Source: DATLGD01 sp035540755
Lineage (GTDB): Bacteria; Actinomycetota; Actinomycetes; Mycobacteriales; SCTD01
Direction of reading: 5' to 3'
DNA: 56,561 bases
NCBI GenBank assembly: GCA_035540755.1
Contig: DATLGD010000157.1
Coordinates: 1 to 56,561, forward strand
Position numbers and translations under genes: made by a program. The notes under the pieces were generated by a model. That model had not been told where the DNA came from and made no database searches. It saw nothing but the letters and a program-made list of their open reading frames with translations. This document shows, one piece after another, positions 16,406 to 25,951 of the stretch (positions within the stretch are counted from its first letter, which is position 1; every line of letters starts with the position of its first letter).

Positions 16406-17533
16406 GTGACCTCTCCAGATCTCTCGATCCCGGCCGACCTGCTCCCCCGCGACGGCCGCTTTGGTGCCGGGCCGAGCAAGGTGCGTCCTGCGCAGCTCGA
16501 GGCGCTGGTCGCCACCGGACGCGACTACCTGGGCACCTCCCACCGGCAGAAGCCGGTCAAGAGCCAGGTCGCCCGCGTCCGGCAGGGCCTGCGCGAGCTG
16601 TTCTCGCTGCCCGAGGGCTATGAGGTGGTGCTCGGCAACGGCGGCGCCACCGAGTTCTGGGACATCGCCACCTTCGGCCTGATCCGCTCCCGCAGCCTGC
16701 ACGCCTCCTTCGGCGAGTTCTCGAGCAAGTTCGCCGCGGCGTCCAAGGCCGCACCGTTCCTGGACGACCCCGTCGTCGTCACGACCGAACCGGGCACGCA
16801 CCCCGAGCTGACCGCCGAGGCCGGTGTGGACCTGTACGCGCTGACCCACAACGAGACCTCGACCGGCGTGATGATGCCGGTCCGCCGCGTCGAGGGGGCC
16901 GACGACGGCGCGCTCGTCGCCGTCGACGCCACCAGCGGGGCCGGCGGCCTGCCGGTCGAGGCGTCCCAGTTCGACGTCTACTACTTCTCGCCGCAGAAGT
17001 GCTTCGCCTCCGACGGCGGCCTGTGGTTCGCCCTGATGTCGCCCGCCGCGCTCGAGCGGGTGGCCGAGATCGCCGGCAGCGGACGCTGGGTGCCGGCGTC
17101 GTACGACCTCGCTGTCGCGCTCGACAACAGCACCAAGGACCAGACCTACAACACCCCGGCGCTCGCCACGATCTTCCTCATGGCCGAGCAGGTCGACTGG
17201 ATGAACAGCCAGGGCGGCCTCGACTGGTGCGTGCAGCGCACGGCCGACAGCTCCTCGCGGCTGTACACCTGGGCCGACAAGAGCAGCTACGCCACGCCGT
17301 ACGTGCAGGAGCCCGGGAAGCGCTCGCAGGTGATCGGCACGATCGACCTCGACGACGCCGTGGACGCCGCCGCGGTGGCGAAGGTGCTGCGCGCGAACGG
17401 CGTCGTCGACACCGAGCCCTACCGCAAGCTCGGCCGGAACCAGCTGCGGGTCGCCATGTTCCCGGCGATCGACCCGGACGACGTCGAGGCGCTCACCGGC
17501 TGCATCGACCACGTCGTGGAGAGGCTGTCCTGA
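16406..17533 (+). CDS. serC: Phosphoserine aminotransferase
   Basis: PLP enzyme making 3-phosphoserine, second step of serine synthesis. 375 residues of the actinobacterial SerC type: RFGAGPSKVRPAQL at about 20-33, GTSHRQKPVKSQVARVRQGL, VVLGNGGATEFWD, and the PLP-lysine segment VYYFSPQKCFASDGG (K about 200). GTG 16406 is chosen at the conserved N-terminus; GTG 16370 would add 12 residues and lies inside the hairpin arm. The hairpin upstream could regulate it. Confidence 0.92.
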   Translation: MTSPDLSIPADLLPRDGRFGAGPSKVRPAQLEALVATGRDYLGTSHRQKPVKSQVARVRQGLRELFSLPEGYEVVLGNGGATEFWDIATFGLIRSRSLHASFGEFSSKFAAASKAAPFLDDPVVVTTEPGTHPELTAEAGVDLYALTHNETSTGVMMPVRRVEGADDGALVAVDATSGAGGLPVEASQFDVYYFSPQKCFASDGGLWFALMSPAALERVAEIAGSGRWVPASYDLAVALDNSTKDQTYNTPALATIFLMAEQVDWMNSQGGLDWCVQRTADSSSRLYTWADKSSYATPYVQEPGKRSQVIGTIDLDDAVDAAAVAKVLRANGVVDTEPYRKLGRNQLRVAMFPAIDPDDVEALTGCIDHVVERLS

Positions 17534-17565
17534 ACGAGCCGGCGCGGCCGCTGCCGCAGGCCTGG

Positions 17566-17775
17566 GTGCCCCGGGTGCTCAACCTGGTGATGGCGGCCTT
17601 CTTCCTCGCCGTCCTCGCACCGGTGTTCGGTGCCTGGGGCGGCAAGCCCTGGTACGTGCAGGTGGCCATCGTGCTGTTCGGCACCCCCTTCCTGCTCGTG
17701 GCACTGCTCTGCCTGGCCTCCGCCCTGCGTCCCGGCTCCGTCGGGCGCACGGCGCGCCGGCTGCGCCGCCGCTGA
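17566..17775 (+). CDS. Small two-TM membrane protein after serC
   Basis: A 69-residue protein with helices at about 5-23 and 30-52 (VLNLVMAAFFLAVLAPVFG and VQVAIVLFGTPFLLVALLCLAS) and a basic C-terminus GRTARRLRRR. The frame continues upstream to an unusual CTG at 17530, which overlaps the serC stop and lies after GGAGAGG; that could be the real start (81 residues), otherwise GTG 17566. Function unknown; likely co-transcribed with serC. Confidence 0.55.
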   Translation: MPRVLNLVMAAFFLAVLAPVFGAWGGKPWYVQVAIVLFGTPFLLVALLCLASALRPGSVGRTARRLRRR

Positions 17776-17858
17776 CCGCTGCGCTGGATCACCCGGACAG
17801 CCGTACGGCGGCTGCGTCGAACGGCCGATGCCTGTCTCAGGCACGACGTGGAGGGGCC

Positions 17859-18128
17859 ATGGGCGAGGGCGAGCTGCTGCGCCGCTTCGCCGCGCTGCAT
17901 CGGGCCGTCGCCGACCGCGACGCCCTCGAGCGGCGCCTGCGGGTCGACCCGGACGACGCCCGGCTGCGGGAGCTGAGCCTGGCCGCCTGCGAGCAGGTCC
18001 TCGCGCACCGCAGCGGGCTCTACCGCTGCCTGCTCCGCCAGGGATGGACGCCGCCGGCACCGGTGGTCCGGCACCTGCTCGAGGACGAGGCGCTGCTCGC
18101 CGAGCCGCTCGGCAGCGCCGGCGGCTGA
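17859..18128 (+). CDS. Small hypothetical helical protein
   Basis: 89 residues, not recognised. Mostly amphipathic helix (LLRRFAALHRAVADRDALERRLRVDPDDARLRELSLAACEQVL) with no TM or signal peptide. ATG 17859 has a GGAGGGG Shine-Dalgarno 4 nt upstream, which is the main support. Its end meets the convergent thpR gene with 3 nt between them. Confidence 0.6.
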   Translation: MGEGELLRRFAALHRAVADRDALERRLRVDPDDARLRELSLAACEQVLAHRSGLYRCLLRQGWTPPAPVVRHLLEDEALLAEPLGSAGG

Positions 18129-18131
18129 GCG

Positions 18132-18629
18132 TCATCTCGTCGAGGCACCCAACGGGAAGACCTCGAGCACCTGGTGCCGGGCCGTCTTCTCGAGGGAGCT
18201 GCGCACCAGGTGCACCCCGCCCGCGACCCACGTCGGCCCCTCGTAGCCCTCCAGCCGGTGCGAGTCGCGGGGCCGGCGGGCGACGGTGACGTGCGGCCGG
18301 AAGGGGCGGTCCTCGAGCGACACGCCGGCCGCGCGGCAGGCCGAGGCGACGTCAGCAGCGAGCGCGTGCAGCCCGACCGTGTCCCCGGCCACCGCGGCCC
18401 ACAGCACGCCGGGGAAGCTGCCGCCTCCGCGCAGCTGCAGGCGCAACGGGGAGGCGGCCGCGGCAGCAGCGGCAAGCCCGGGCCGCAGTGGCGTCGGGTC
18501 GCCGACCTCCCCGAGGAAGGCGAGCGTGAGGTGCCACTGCGCGATGTCGGTGGTGCGCACTCCGGCCAGCCGGGCGGCGAGGTGCGCGCGCACCGCCGGC
18601 GGCAGCGGCAGCGACACGAACAGGCGCAC
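18132..18629 (-). CDS. thpR: RNA 2',3'-cyclic phosphodiesterase (2'-5' RNA ligase family)
   Basis: 165 residues with the two H-x-T motifs of the 2H phosphoesterase superfamily: WHLTLAFLGEV near 33 and HVTVARRP near 113. It starts MRLFVSLPLPPAV as usual. It hydrolyses 2',3'-cyclic phosphates on RNA; the biological role is unclear. The GTG at 18629 is preceded at 6 nt by TAGCCT (18636-18641, minus strand), consistent with a leaderless transcript. Confidence 0.9.
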   Translation of the reverse strand: MRLFVSLPLPPAVRAHLAARLAGVRTTDIAQWHLTLAFLGEVGDPTPLRPGLAAAAAAASPLRLQLRGGGSFPGVLWAAVAGDTVGLHALAADVASACRAAGVSLEDRPFRPHVTVARRPRDSHRLEGYEGPTWVAGGVHLVRSSLEKTARHQVLEVFPLGASTR

Positions 18630-18664
18630 CGGCGAAGGCTAGAGCGCGCCGTCGGCCGCTCGGC

Positions 18665-19945
18665 TCAGGCGGCGTCGCTGACCCGCACGTGCACGTGCGG
18701 GTGGCGCCGGGCCAGGTGCGGCTCCAGCCGCAGCCGTCGCACCCGGAGCGTCCAGAGCGCCGCGGCGACCACCGACAGGGCGGTGAGCAACCCGCAGAGC
18801 ACGAGGGCCGCACGCGGGCCGAAGGCCTGCGCCAGCGCGCCGACGACCGGCGCGCCGAACGGCGTCCCGCCGAGGAACACCAGCACGTACAGGGCCATCA
18901 CCCGCCCGCGCATGTGCGGGGCGCTGCCGAGCTGCACCATCGCGTTCGCCGTCGTGGTGAAGGTGAGCACGGCGATGCCCGTCGGCACCAGCAGCACCGC
19001 CATGACGGCGAAGGTCGGGGCCAGTCCGACGGCGAGCTCGAGCCCGGCGAAGGCGAGGGCGGCCAGGAACAGCCGCTGCTGCCGGGGCGGGCCGGAGCGC
19101 CGGGCACTGGCCAGCGCCCCGATCAGCGATCCGGCCGCGAGGCACGCGGAGAGCAGCCCGTACGAGCCGGCGCCGCGCCCGAAGACCTCCTTGGCGACGA
19201 GCGCCAGCGTGATCTGGAAGTTCAGCCCGATCGTGCCGACCACCGCCACCAGCAGCACCGGCACGAGGAGCTCCGGCCGCGCGCGCACGTACGCCAGCCC
19301 CTCGCGCAGCTGGCCCTTGCCGCGCCGCAGTCGTACCGACGGGTGCAGGTCGGCCGCGCGCATGGCGAGCAGTCCGCCGAGCACCGCGAGGTAGCTGAGC
19401 GCGTTGGCCGCGAACACCCATCCCGTGCCGACCGAGGCGATGGCCACGCCGGCCGCCGCCGGGCCGACGATGCGGGCGGAGTTGAACGTGGCGCTGTTGA
19501 GGCTCACGGCGTTCGGCAGCTCGTCGGGCCCGACCAGCTCGGACACGAACGACTGCCGCACCGGGGTGTCGACCGCGGTGGCGAGACCGAGTGCGAAGGC
19601 CAGGGCGAACACGTGCCACAGCTGCACGGCGCCGGTGAGGTCGAGCACGGCCAGCGCGAGGGCCAGCACGCCCATCGCGGCCTGCGCCATGAGCAGCAGG
19701 CGACGCTTGTCGTACCGGTCGGCGAGCACGCCGCCGTAGAGGCCGAACAGCAGCACGGGCAGGAACTGCAGGCCGGTGACGACGCCGAGCGCCACACCGC
19801 TGTTGCCCGAGAGCTCGAGCACCAGCCAGTCCTGCGCGACCCGCTGGCCCCAGGTGCCGGTCAGCGAGACGACCTGGCCCGCGGCGAACAGCCGGTAGTT
19901 GCGGATGCGCAGCGACCGGAAGGTGACGGTGAGGGCGGGGCTCAC
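18665..19945 (-). CDS. MFS transporter controlled by adjacent MarR
   Basis: 426 residues, about 12 TM helices, EntS-like MFS_3 family: RNYRLFAAGQVVSLTGTW at the start, LYGGVLADRYDKRRLL loop and DTPVRQSFVSELVG. GTG 19945 lies 10 nt downstream of the marR stop, so marR and this gene form one operon and the exporter is probably repressed by the MarR protein. Likely drug or metabolite efflux. It is related to the protein at 13167-14444 but well diverged. Confidence 0.87.
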   Translation of the reverse strand: MSPALTVTFRSLRIRNYRLFAAGQVVSLTGTWGQRVAQDWLVLELSGNSGVALGVVTGLQFLPVLLFGLYGGVLADRYDKRRLLLMAQAAMGVLALALAVLDLTGAVQLWHVFALAFALGLATAVDTPVRQSFVSELVGPDELPNAVSLNSATFNSARIVGPAAAGVAIASVGTGWVFAANALSYLAVLGGLLAMRAADLHPSVRLRRGKGQLREGLAYVRARPELLVPVLLVAVVGTIGLNFQITLALVAKEVFGRGAGSYGLLSACLAAGSLIGALASARRSGPPRQQRLFLAALAFAGLELAVGLAPTFAVMAVLLVPTGIAVLTFTTTANAMVQLGSAPHMRGRVMALYVLVFLGGTPFGAPVVGALAQAFGPRAALVLCGLLTALSVVAAALWTLRVRRLRLEPHLARRHPHVHVRVSDAA

Positions 19946-19955
19946 GGGAGTGGCC

Positions 19956-20384
19956 TCACCGCTCGGCCAACCGGTCCAGCAGCGGCACGGCGGCGCGCAG
20001 GAGCGCACGCTGTTCGTCGTCGAGCTCGGCCAGCTGACGGGCCAGCCACTCCTCCCGGCGGCGGCGGTCCTCCCGGAGCAGTGCGGCCCCGTCCGGGGTG
20101 ACGGTGAGCAGCGCCTGCCGGCCGTCGCTCGGGTGCGGCTCCCGCGCCACCAGGCCGGCGTCCTGCAACGAGGCGACGACGCGGGTCATCGAGGGCGGCT
20201 GCACCCGCTCGGCGGCGGCGAGCGCGCCCGGCGTCAGCGGTCCGTGCCGCTCGACGGTGGCGAGCGCGGCCAGCTGGGTGAGGGTGAGCGAGGTGTCGGC
20301 CCGCTCGGCCCGCATCCGCCGTGCCATCCGCATCACCGACAGGCGCAGCGCGCTGGCGAGGGCGGTGTCGGTGGAGGAGGTCAC
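19956..20384 (-). CDS. MarR-family transcriptional regulator
   Basis: 142 residues with the winged-helix core LTLTQLAALATVERHGPLTPGALAAAERVQPPSMTRVVASLQDAGLVAREPHPSDGRQALLTVT split over residues about 35-100; the DGRQ wing is typical MarR. First gene of an operon with the MFS exporter, the classical ligand-released repressor arrangement. The upstream region is packed with palindromes (20432-20546), one of which could be its operator. GTG start at 20384. Confidence 0.9.
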   Translation of the reverse strand: MTSSTDTALASALRLSVMRMARRMRAERADTSLTLTQLAALATVERHGPLTPGALAAAERVQPPSMTRVVASLQDAGLVAREPHPSDGRQALLTVTPDGAALLREDRRRREEWLARQLAELDDEQRALLRAAVPLLDRLAER

Positions 20385-20431
20385 GCCTGGAACAACTCGT
20401 TCGCCGTGCTAACGATTCCCCCCACCCGCCA

Positions 20432-20546
20432 GGAGCCCTCCCCACGGTTCCGCGACGCCTGCTACCCGTCAGGAGGGCTCCTGACGGACAGCGGGTGGAG
20501 CCCTCCTGACGGTTGCGGCAGGGCGCGAAACCGTCGGGAGGGCTCC
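20432..20546. repeat. Cluster of four GGAGCCCTCC palindromic repeat units
   Basis: Four copies of a core GGAGCCCTCC occur in alternating orientation: 20432-20449 (plus), 20466-20487 (a 22-bp perfect palindrome with a GG centre), 20497-20514 (plus) and 20529-20546 (minus). The last two are 17/18 complementary across a 14-nt loop and would fold into a strong hairpin just past the permease stop. A degenerate copy lies at 49658-49671. Possible roles: REP-like element, permease terminator, or MarR operator. Confidence 0.75.
20497..20546 (-). terminator. Strong hairpin downstream of the purine permease
   Basis: 18-bp arms 20497-20514 and 20529-20546 with a single mismatch and a 14-nt loop, starting 7 nt after the permease stop (minus strand). 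No U-tract follows, as is usual in high-GC actinobacteria. Terminator function is inferred from position. Confidence 0.5.
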
Positions 20547-20553
20547 TGCCGGG

Positions 20554-22023
<1,470 letters not shown>

Positions 22024-22113
22024 GGCCGGAAAGAGTGCCAGAGCGGCCGGCCTCCCTCACCCGGGTGCGGCCGGTTGTGACGCGTTGCTCACCGTCCCGC
22101 GTAGCCTGCCGCC

Positions 22114-22380
22114 ATGGGCCTGCTGCAGGGGAGCCGACCGGACCCGCCCCCGCTCGAGACCGACGACGTGCGCACCGTCGCGGTCGGCACCGGCCTGTGG
22201 GCCGCCGGTCTCGTCGTGCTCGTGGTGCTGCGCCTGCTCGACGTCACCCGGGTCGAGACCTGGTGGATCGTCATGTGCGCCTGCGGGCTGGTCCTCGGCC
22301 TGGTCGGTGTCCGGTACTGCCAGCGCCGCCGCGCCGCCATCGAGCGTGACAAGGCCCGCGGCATCCCGCAGCAGGAGTAG
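22114..22380 (+). CDS. DUF2530 two-TM membrane protein
   Basis: 88 residues. The start PPPLETDDVRTVAVGTGLWAAGLVVLVVLRL and second helix WWIVMCACGLVLGLVGVRYC match the actinobacterial DUF2530 family; basic C-terminus QRRRAAIERDKARG. Function unknown. TAGCCT ends 6 nt before ATG 22114, consistent with leaderless expression. It converges on the GMC gene with one base between the stops. Confidence 0.85.
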   Translation: MGLLQGSRPDPPPLETDDVRTVAVGTGLWAAGLVVLVVLRLLDVTRVETWWIVMCACGLVLGLVGVRYCQRRRAAIERDKARGIPQQE

Positions 22381-22381
22381 G

Positions 22382-23992
22382 TCAGGCGCGGACGGCGTCG
22401 ATGCCCACCGGCACCCGGCCGGCCACGAGGTCGGCGGCCCGCTCAGCGATCATGATGGTCGGGGCGTTGGTGTTGCCGCGCACCAGCGTCGGCATGACCG
22501 AGGCGTCGACGACGCGCAGCCCGTCGACGCCGTGCACGCGCAGCTCGGGATCGACGACCGCCAGGTCGTCGACGCCCATCCGGCAGCTCGACACCGGGTG
22601 GTACAGCGACTCGATGCCGCCGCGGACGGCGTCGCGCAGGTCGTCGTCGGAGGTCTGCGCGGCGGTCGGCAGCCACTCGGCGGTGACCACCGAGCCGAGG
22701 GCGCTGCCGCGCAGCACCTCGCGCGCGACCTTCGTGCCGGCCACCAGCGCCTCCAGGTCCTCGTCGTCGCGCAGGTACCCGCCGTCGATGGCCGGCGCCC
22801 AGGTCGGGTCTGCCGAGCGGAGCGTCAGCGAGCCGCGCGAGGCCACCCGCACCAGCGTCACGGCGAGGGTGAGGGCGTCCTCGTCCGGGTCGTAGAGCCC
22901 CTGGCCGTAGAACTTCACCGGAGCGAAGTGGAACTGCAGGTCGACCTCGTCGAGGTCAGGGCGGGAGCGGAAGAACGAGCCGCCCTCGCCGACGTTGGAG
23001 GTGAGCGGCCCGCGACGGCGCAGGTAGTAGTCGGCGACGTGCTTGAGGTCCTCGGCGTCCTTGAGCGAGCTGCCTCTCGCGCTGCAGATGAACGGCATCG
23101 CCGGGTGGTCCTGCAGCCCCTGCCCGACTCCGGGCAGGTCGTGCACGACCTCGACGCCGACCTCGCGCAGGTGCGGCGCCGGCCCGATGCCCGAGAGCAT
23201 GAGCAGCTGCGGGCTGTTCACCGCGCCGCCGGCCAGCAGCACCTCCCCGTCGGCGTACGCGCGGGACGTCCGGCCGGCCGTGCGGTACTCCACGCCGACG
23301 GCGCGCCCGCCCTCGACCAGCACCCGGGTGGTCAGGGCGTGCGTGCGCACCGTCAGGTTCGGCCGGCCCATCGCCGGGCGCAGGAAGCCCACCGCCGTCG
23401 AGCAGCGCTTCCCGCGCCGCTGCGTGACCTGGTACAGCCCGGACCCCTCCTGGCTGGGGCCGTTGAAGTCGGGGTTCGGCGCCTGTCCGGCGGCGGCGGC
23501 GTCCTGCAGGAACAGCGACGTCCACGGGTGCGGCGACCGCTGCTCCTCGACGCGCAGCGGGCCGCCGACACCGTGGAAGTCCGACGCGCCACGGACGTTG
23601 TCCTCGCTCTTGAGGAAGTACGGCAGCACGGCGTCGTAGGCCCAGGAGCTGTCGCCGGTGAGCCGCGCCCACTCGTCGTAGTCGGCCCGGGCTCCGCGGA
23701 TGTAGATCATGGCGTTCATCGAGCTCGAGCCGCCGAGGACCTTGCCGCGCGGCCAGTACAGCCGCCGCCCGCCCGCGTGCTTCTGCTCCTCGGTGGCGTA
23801 GCCCCAGTCCAGCCTGGTGCGGAACTGCTTGGAGAACGCCGCCGGGATCGTCACCTCGTCGACCTCGTCGCTGCCACCGGCCTCGATCAGCAGCACGCGC
23901 ACCGAGGGGTCCTCGCTGAGCCGGGCTGCCAGCACGCAGCCCGCCGATCCCGCTCCGACGACGACGTGGTCGTACCGCTCGCTCCCGGGCAC
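22382..23992 (-). CDS. GMC-family FAD oxidoreductase (choline dehydrogenase-like)
   Basis: 536 residues. Rossmann FAD site VVVGAGSAGCVLAARLSEDP at about 10-29, GMC signature 1 WPRGKVLGGSSSMNAMIYIRG at about 79-99, signature 2 GAVNSPQLLMLSGIGP, and the C-terminal YHPVSSCRMG plus GNTNAPTIMIAERAADL containing the catalytic His and Asn. It oxidises an alcohol to an aldehyde. Divergent from an aldehyde dehydrogenase gene (24094), so the two probably form an alcohol-to-acid pair; choline to betaine is one possibility. The GTG follows GAGAGGAG. Confidence 0.87.
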   Translation of the reverse strand: MPGSERYDHVVVGAGSAGCVLAARLSEDPSVRVLLIEAGGSDEVDEVTIPAAFSKQFRTRLDWGYATEEQKHAGGRRLYWPRGKVLGGSSSMNAMIYIRGARADYDEWARLTGDSSWAYDAVLPYFLKSEDNVRGASDFHGVGGPLRVEEQRSPHPWTSLFLQDAAAAGQAPNPDFNGPSQEGSGLYQVTQRRGKRCSTAVGFLRPAMGRPNLTVRTHALTTRVLVEGGRAVGVEYRTAGRTSRAYADGEVLLAGGAVNSPQLLMLSGIGPAPHLREVGVEVVHDLPGVGQGLQDHPAMPFICSARGSSLKDAEDLKHVADYYLRRRGPLTSNVGEGGSFFRSRPDLDEVDLQFHFAPVKFYGQGLYDPDEDALTLAVTLVRVASRGSLTLRSADPTWAPAIDGGYLRDDEDLEALVAGTKVAREVLRGSALGSVVTAEWLPTAAQTSDDDLRDAVRGGIESLYHPVSSCRMGVDDLAVVDPELRVHGVDGLRVVDASVMPTLVRGNTNAPTIMIAERAADLVAGRVPVGIDAVRA

Positions 23993-24093
23993 CTGCGCTC
24001 CTCTCGGCCGAGCCGCGACTGTCGCACGGCGGAGCGGGGCCGTCAGCCGCTGCCGGCGTCGACGTGTCGCGTGTCCCGACCTACAGTCCGGAC

Positions 24094-25614
24094 ATGACCC
24101 TGGCGCCCGCGACCCCCGTCCCCGTCGATCCCGCCGCCGGCGGAGCGGTCGAGACCTTCGACTCCCTCGACCCCGCCAACGGCCAGGTGCTGGCGAGCTA
24201 CCCCGTGCAGTCGGCCGAGGAGGTGCGGGCCGCCGTCGCGCGTGCCCGGTCGGCCGAGGCCTGGTGGCTCGCCCAGGGCTGGGACGGCCGGCGCACCCAC
24301 CTGCGGGCCTGGAAGGGCGTGCTGGCCCGGCGCATCCACGAGCTGGCCGACCTGGTGCACCGCGAGAACGGCAAGCCGCACGCCGACGCCGTCCTCGAGA
24401 TCGTGCTGGCGATCGACCACATCGAGTGGGCCGCGAAGAAGGCGCCGAAGGTGCTCGGGCCGCGCCGGGTGCCGTCAGGCCTGATGGCGGCCAACCAGGC
24501 CGCGTCGCTCGAGTACCAGCCGCTCGGCGTCATCGGCGTCATCGGCCCGTGGAACTACCCGGTCTTCACCCCGATGGGCTCGCTGGCCTACGCCCTCGCC
24601 GCCGGCAACGCTGTGGTCTTCAAGCCCAGCGAGTACACCCCGGGCGTCGGGAAGTGGCTGGAGCACGCCTGGCAGATGGCCGTGCCGCAGGGGCCCGACG
24701 TGCTGCAGGTGGTGACGGGCCTCGGCGCCACCGGTGCGGCCCTGTGCCACGCCGGCGTCGACAAGATCGCCTTCACCGGCTCGGCCGCCACCGGCAGGAA
24801 GGTCATGGCCGCCTGCGCCGAGCACCTGACGCCGGTGCTGATGGAGTGCGGCGGCAAGGACGCGATGATCGTCGACGACGACGCCGACGTCGCGGCCGCC
24901 GCCGACGCCGCGCTCTGGGGCAGCATGAGCAACGCCGGCCAGACCTGCATCGGCATCGAGCGGGTGTACGCGACCGACAAGGTCTACGACCGCTTCCTGC
25001 AGGAGCTCGAGGCGCGGGTGAAGGACGTGCGTCCGGGCTCGGACGCCGGCGCCTCCTACGGCCCGATCACCATGCCGGGTCAGGTCGACATCATCCGCCG
25101 GCACATCGCCGACGCCGTCGAGCGCGGCGGCCGCGCCGTCACCGGCGGGATGATCGACGGGCCCTTCGTCGAGCCGACCGTGCTCGTCGACGTGCCGGAG
25201 GACAGCGACGCCGTTCAGGAGGAGACCTTCGGCCCGACCATCACGGTCACCCGGGTGCGCGACGCCGAGGAGGCGCTCACCCTCACCAACACCACCACCT
25301 ACGGGCTGGCCGGCTCGATCTTCACCGGCAAGGCCAGGCGCGGCGTGGAGCTCGCCCGCCGGGTGCGCTCGGGCATGACGAGCGTCAACTCGGTCATCGC
25401 GTTCGCGTCGGTGCCGTCGCTGCCGTTCGGCGGTGTCGGCGACTCGGGCTTCGGGCGCATCCACGGCGAGGACGGGCTCAAGGAGTTCACCCGGGCCAAG
25501 GCGATCACCCGGCAGCGCTTCGAGCTGCCGACGCCGCTGACGACGTTCGCCCGCAACCCCGGCCTCACCGACCAGCTGGCCAAGGTGATCGGCCTGGTGC
25601 ACGGCCGCCGCTGA
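24094..25614 (+). CDS. NAD(P)-dependent aldehyde dehydrogenase
   Basis: 506 residues. Oxyanion Asn in IGPWNYPVFTP (about 152-162), cofactor loop FTGSAATGRKVM, general-base Glu in MECGGKDAM (about 250, where ELGGK is usual), nucleophile Cys in NAGQTCIGIERVY (about 288), and EETFGPTITV. Similar to succinate-semialdehyde/betaine-aldehyde-type enzymes; substrate not certain. TACAGT ends 6 nt before ATG 24094 (leaderless). Divergent from the GMC dehydrogenase, a likely functional partner. Confidence 0.88.
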   Translation: MTLAPATPVPVDPAAGGAVETFDSLDPANGQVLASYPVQSAEEVRAAVARARSAEAWWLAQGWDGRRTHLRAWKGVLARRIHELADLVHRENGKPHADAVLEIVLAIDHIEWAAKKAPKVLGPRRVPSGLMAANQAASLEYQPLGVIGVIGPWNYPVFTPMGSLAYALAAGNAVVFKPSEYTPGVGKWLEHAWQMAVPQGPDVLQVVTGLGATGAALCHAGVDKIAFTGSAATGRKVMAACAEHLTPVLMECGGKDAMIVDDDADVAAAADAALWGSMSNAGQTCIGIERVYATDKVYDRFLQELEARVKDVRPGSDAGASYGPITMPGQVDIIRRHIADAVERGGRAVTGGMIDGPFVEPTVLVDVPEDSDAVQEETFGPTITVTRVRDAEEALTLTNTTTYGLAGSIFTGKARRGVELARRVRSGMTSVNSVIAFASVPSLPFGGVGDSGFGRIHGEDGLKEFTRAKAITRQRFELPTPLTTFARNPGLTDQLAKVIGLVHGRR

Positions 25615-25631
25615 CCACGCCCCGCGGCCCC

Positions 25632-25690
25632 ACTTCCCCTACCTCGTGGCACGCCCGAGGGCGTCAGAACGCTCACCACGCAGGGGAAGT
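25632..25690. repeat. Nested inverted-repeat element
   Basis: Terminal arms ACTTCCCCT (25632-25640) and AGGGGAAGT (25682-25690) extend imperfectly inward through CCTCGTGG and CCACG. A tight second hairpin ACGCCC-GA-GGGCGT (25651-25664) lies inside. The 59-bp element sits just after the aldehyde dehydrogenase stop and at the broken 3' end of the thioesterase remnant. It resembles a small palindromic mobile repeat or a bidirectional terminator. Confidence 0.5.
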
Positions 25691-25929
25691 CGCGGGCGGT
25701 CACGACGACGATCAGCCGCTTCCCGCGCTTGCGCACCTTCGCCGTCGCCACCAGCCGACCGGGACGTCCCGGCGACAGGTAGGTGACGGCCAGCGAGTCG
25801 AGCACCCTGCCGTGCACGGTGCCGCCGCGGTTGAGGTGGTCCTCGCCCGCGTCGAGGACGACGCGTCCGAGCGCCCTCGTCGACCGGCTCGGGCTGCAGG
25901 CGCACGTGCTCGCGGAACCCCATCCGCAC
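25639..25929 (-). pseudogene. Decayed PaaI/hotdog thioesterase
   Basis: Minus strand: frame one starts VRMGFREHVRLQPEPVDEG, then the homology moves to another frame at about 25871-25880 and continues GRVVLDAGEDHLNRGGTVHG. It then jumps straight to LDSLAVTYLSPGRPGRLVATAKVRKRGKRLIVVV. In intact PaaI-type thioesterases about 25 residues (the catalytic helix) stand between GGTVHG and the SLAVTYL strand; they are absent here. The C-terminal end is also lost near the 25632-25690 repeat. So there is one frameshift, one internal deletion and a truncated tail. A GGGTAG box precedes the start. Confidence 0.7.
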
Positions 25930-25951
25930 GCCCTACCCGCGCAGCCTCCGG

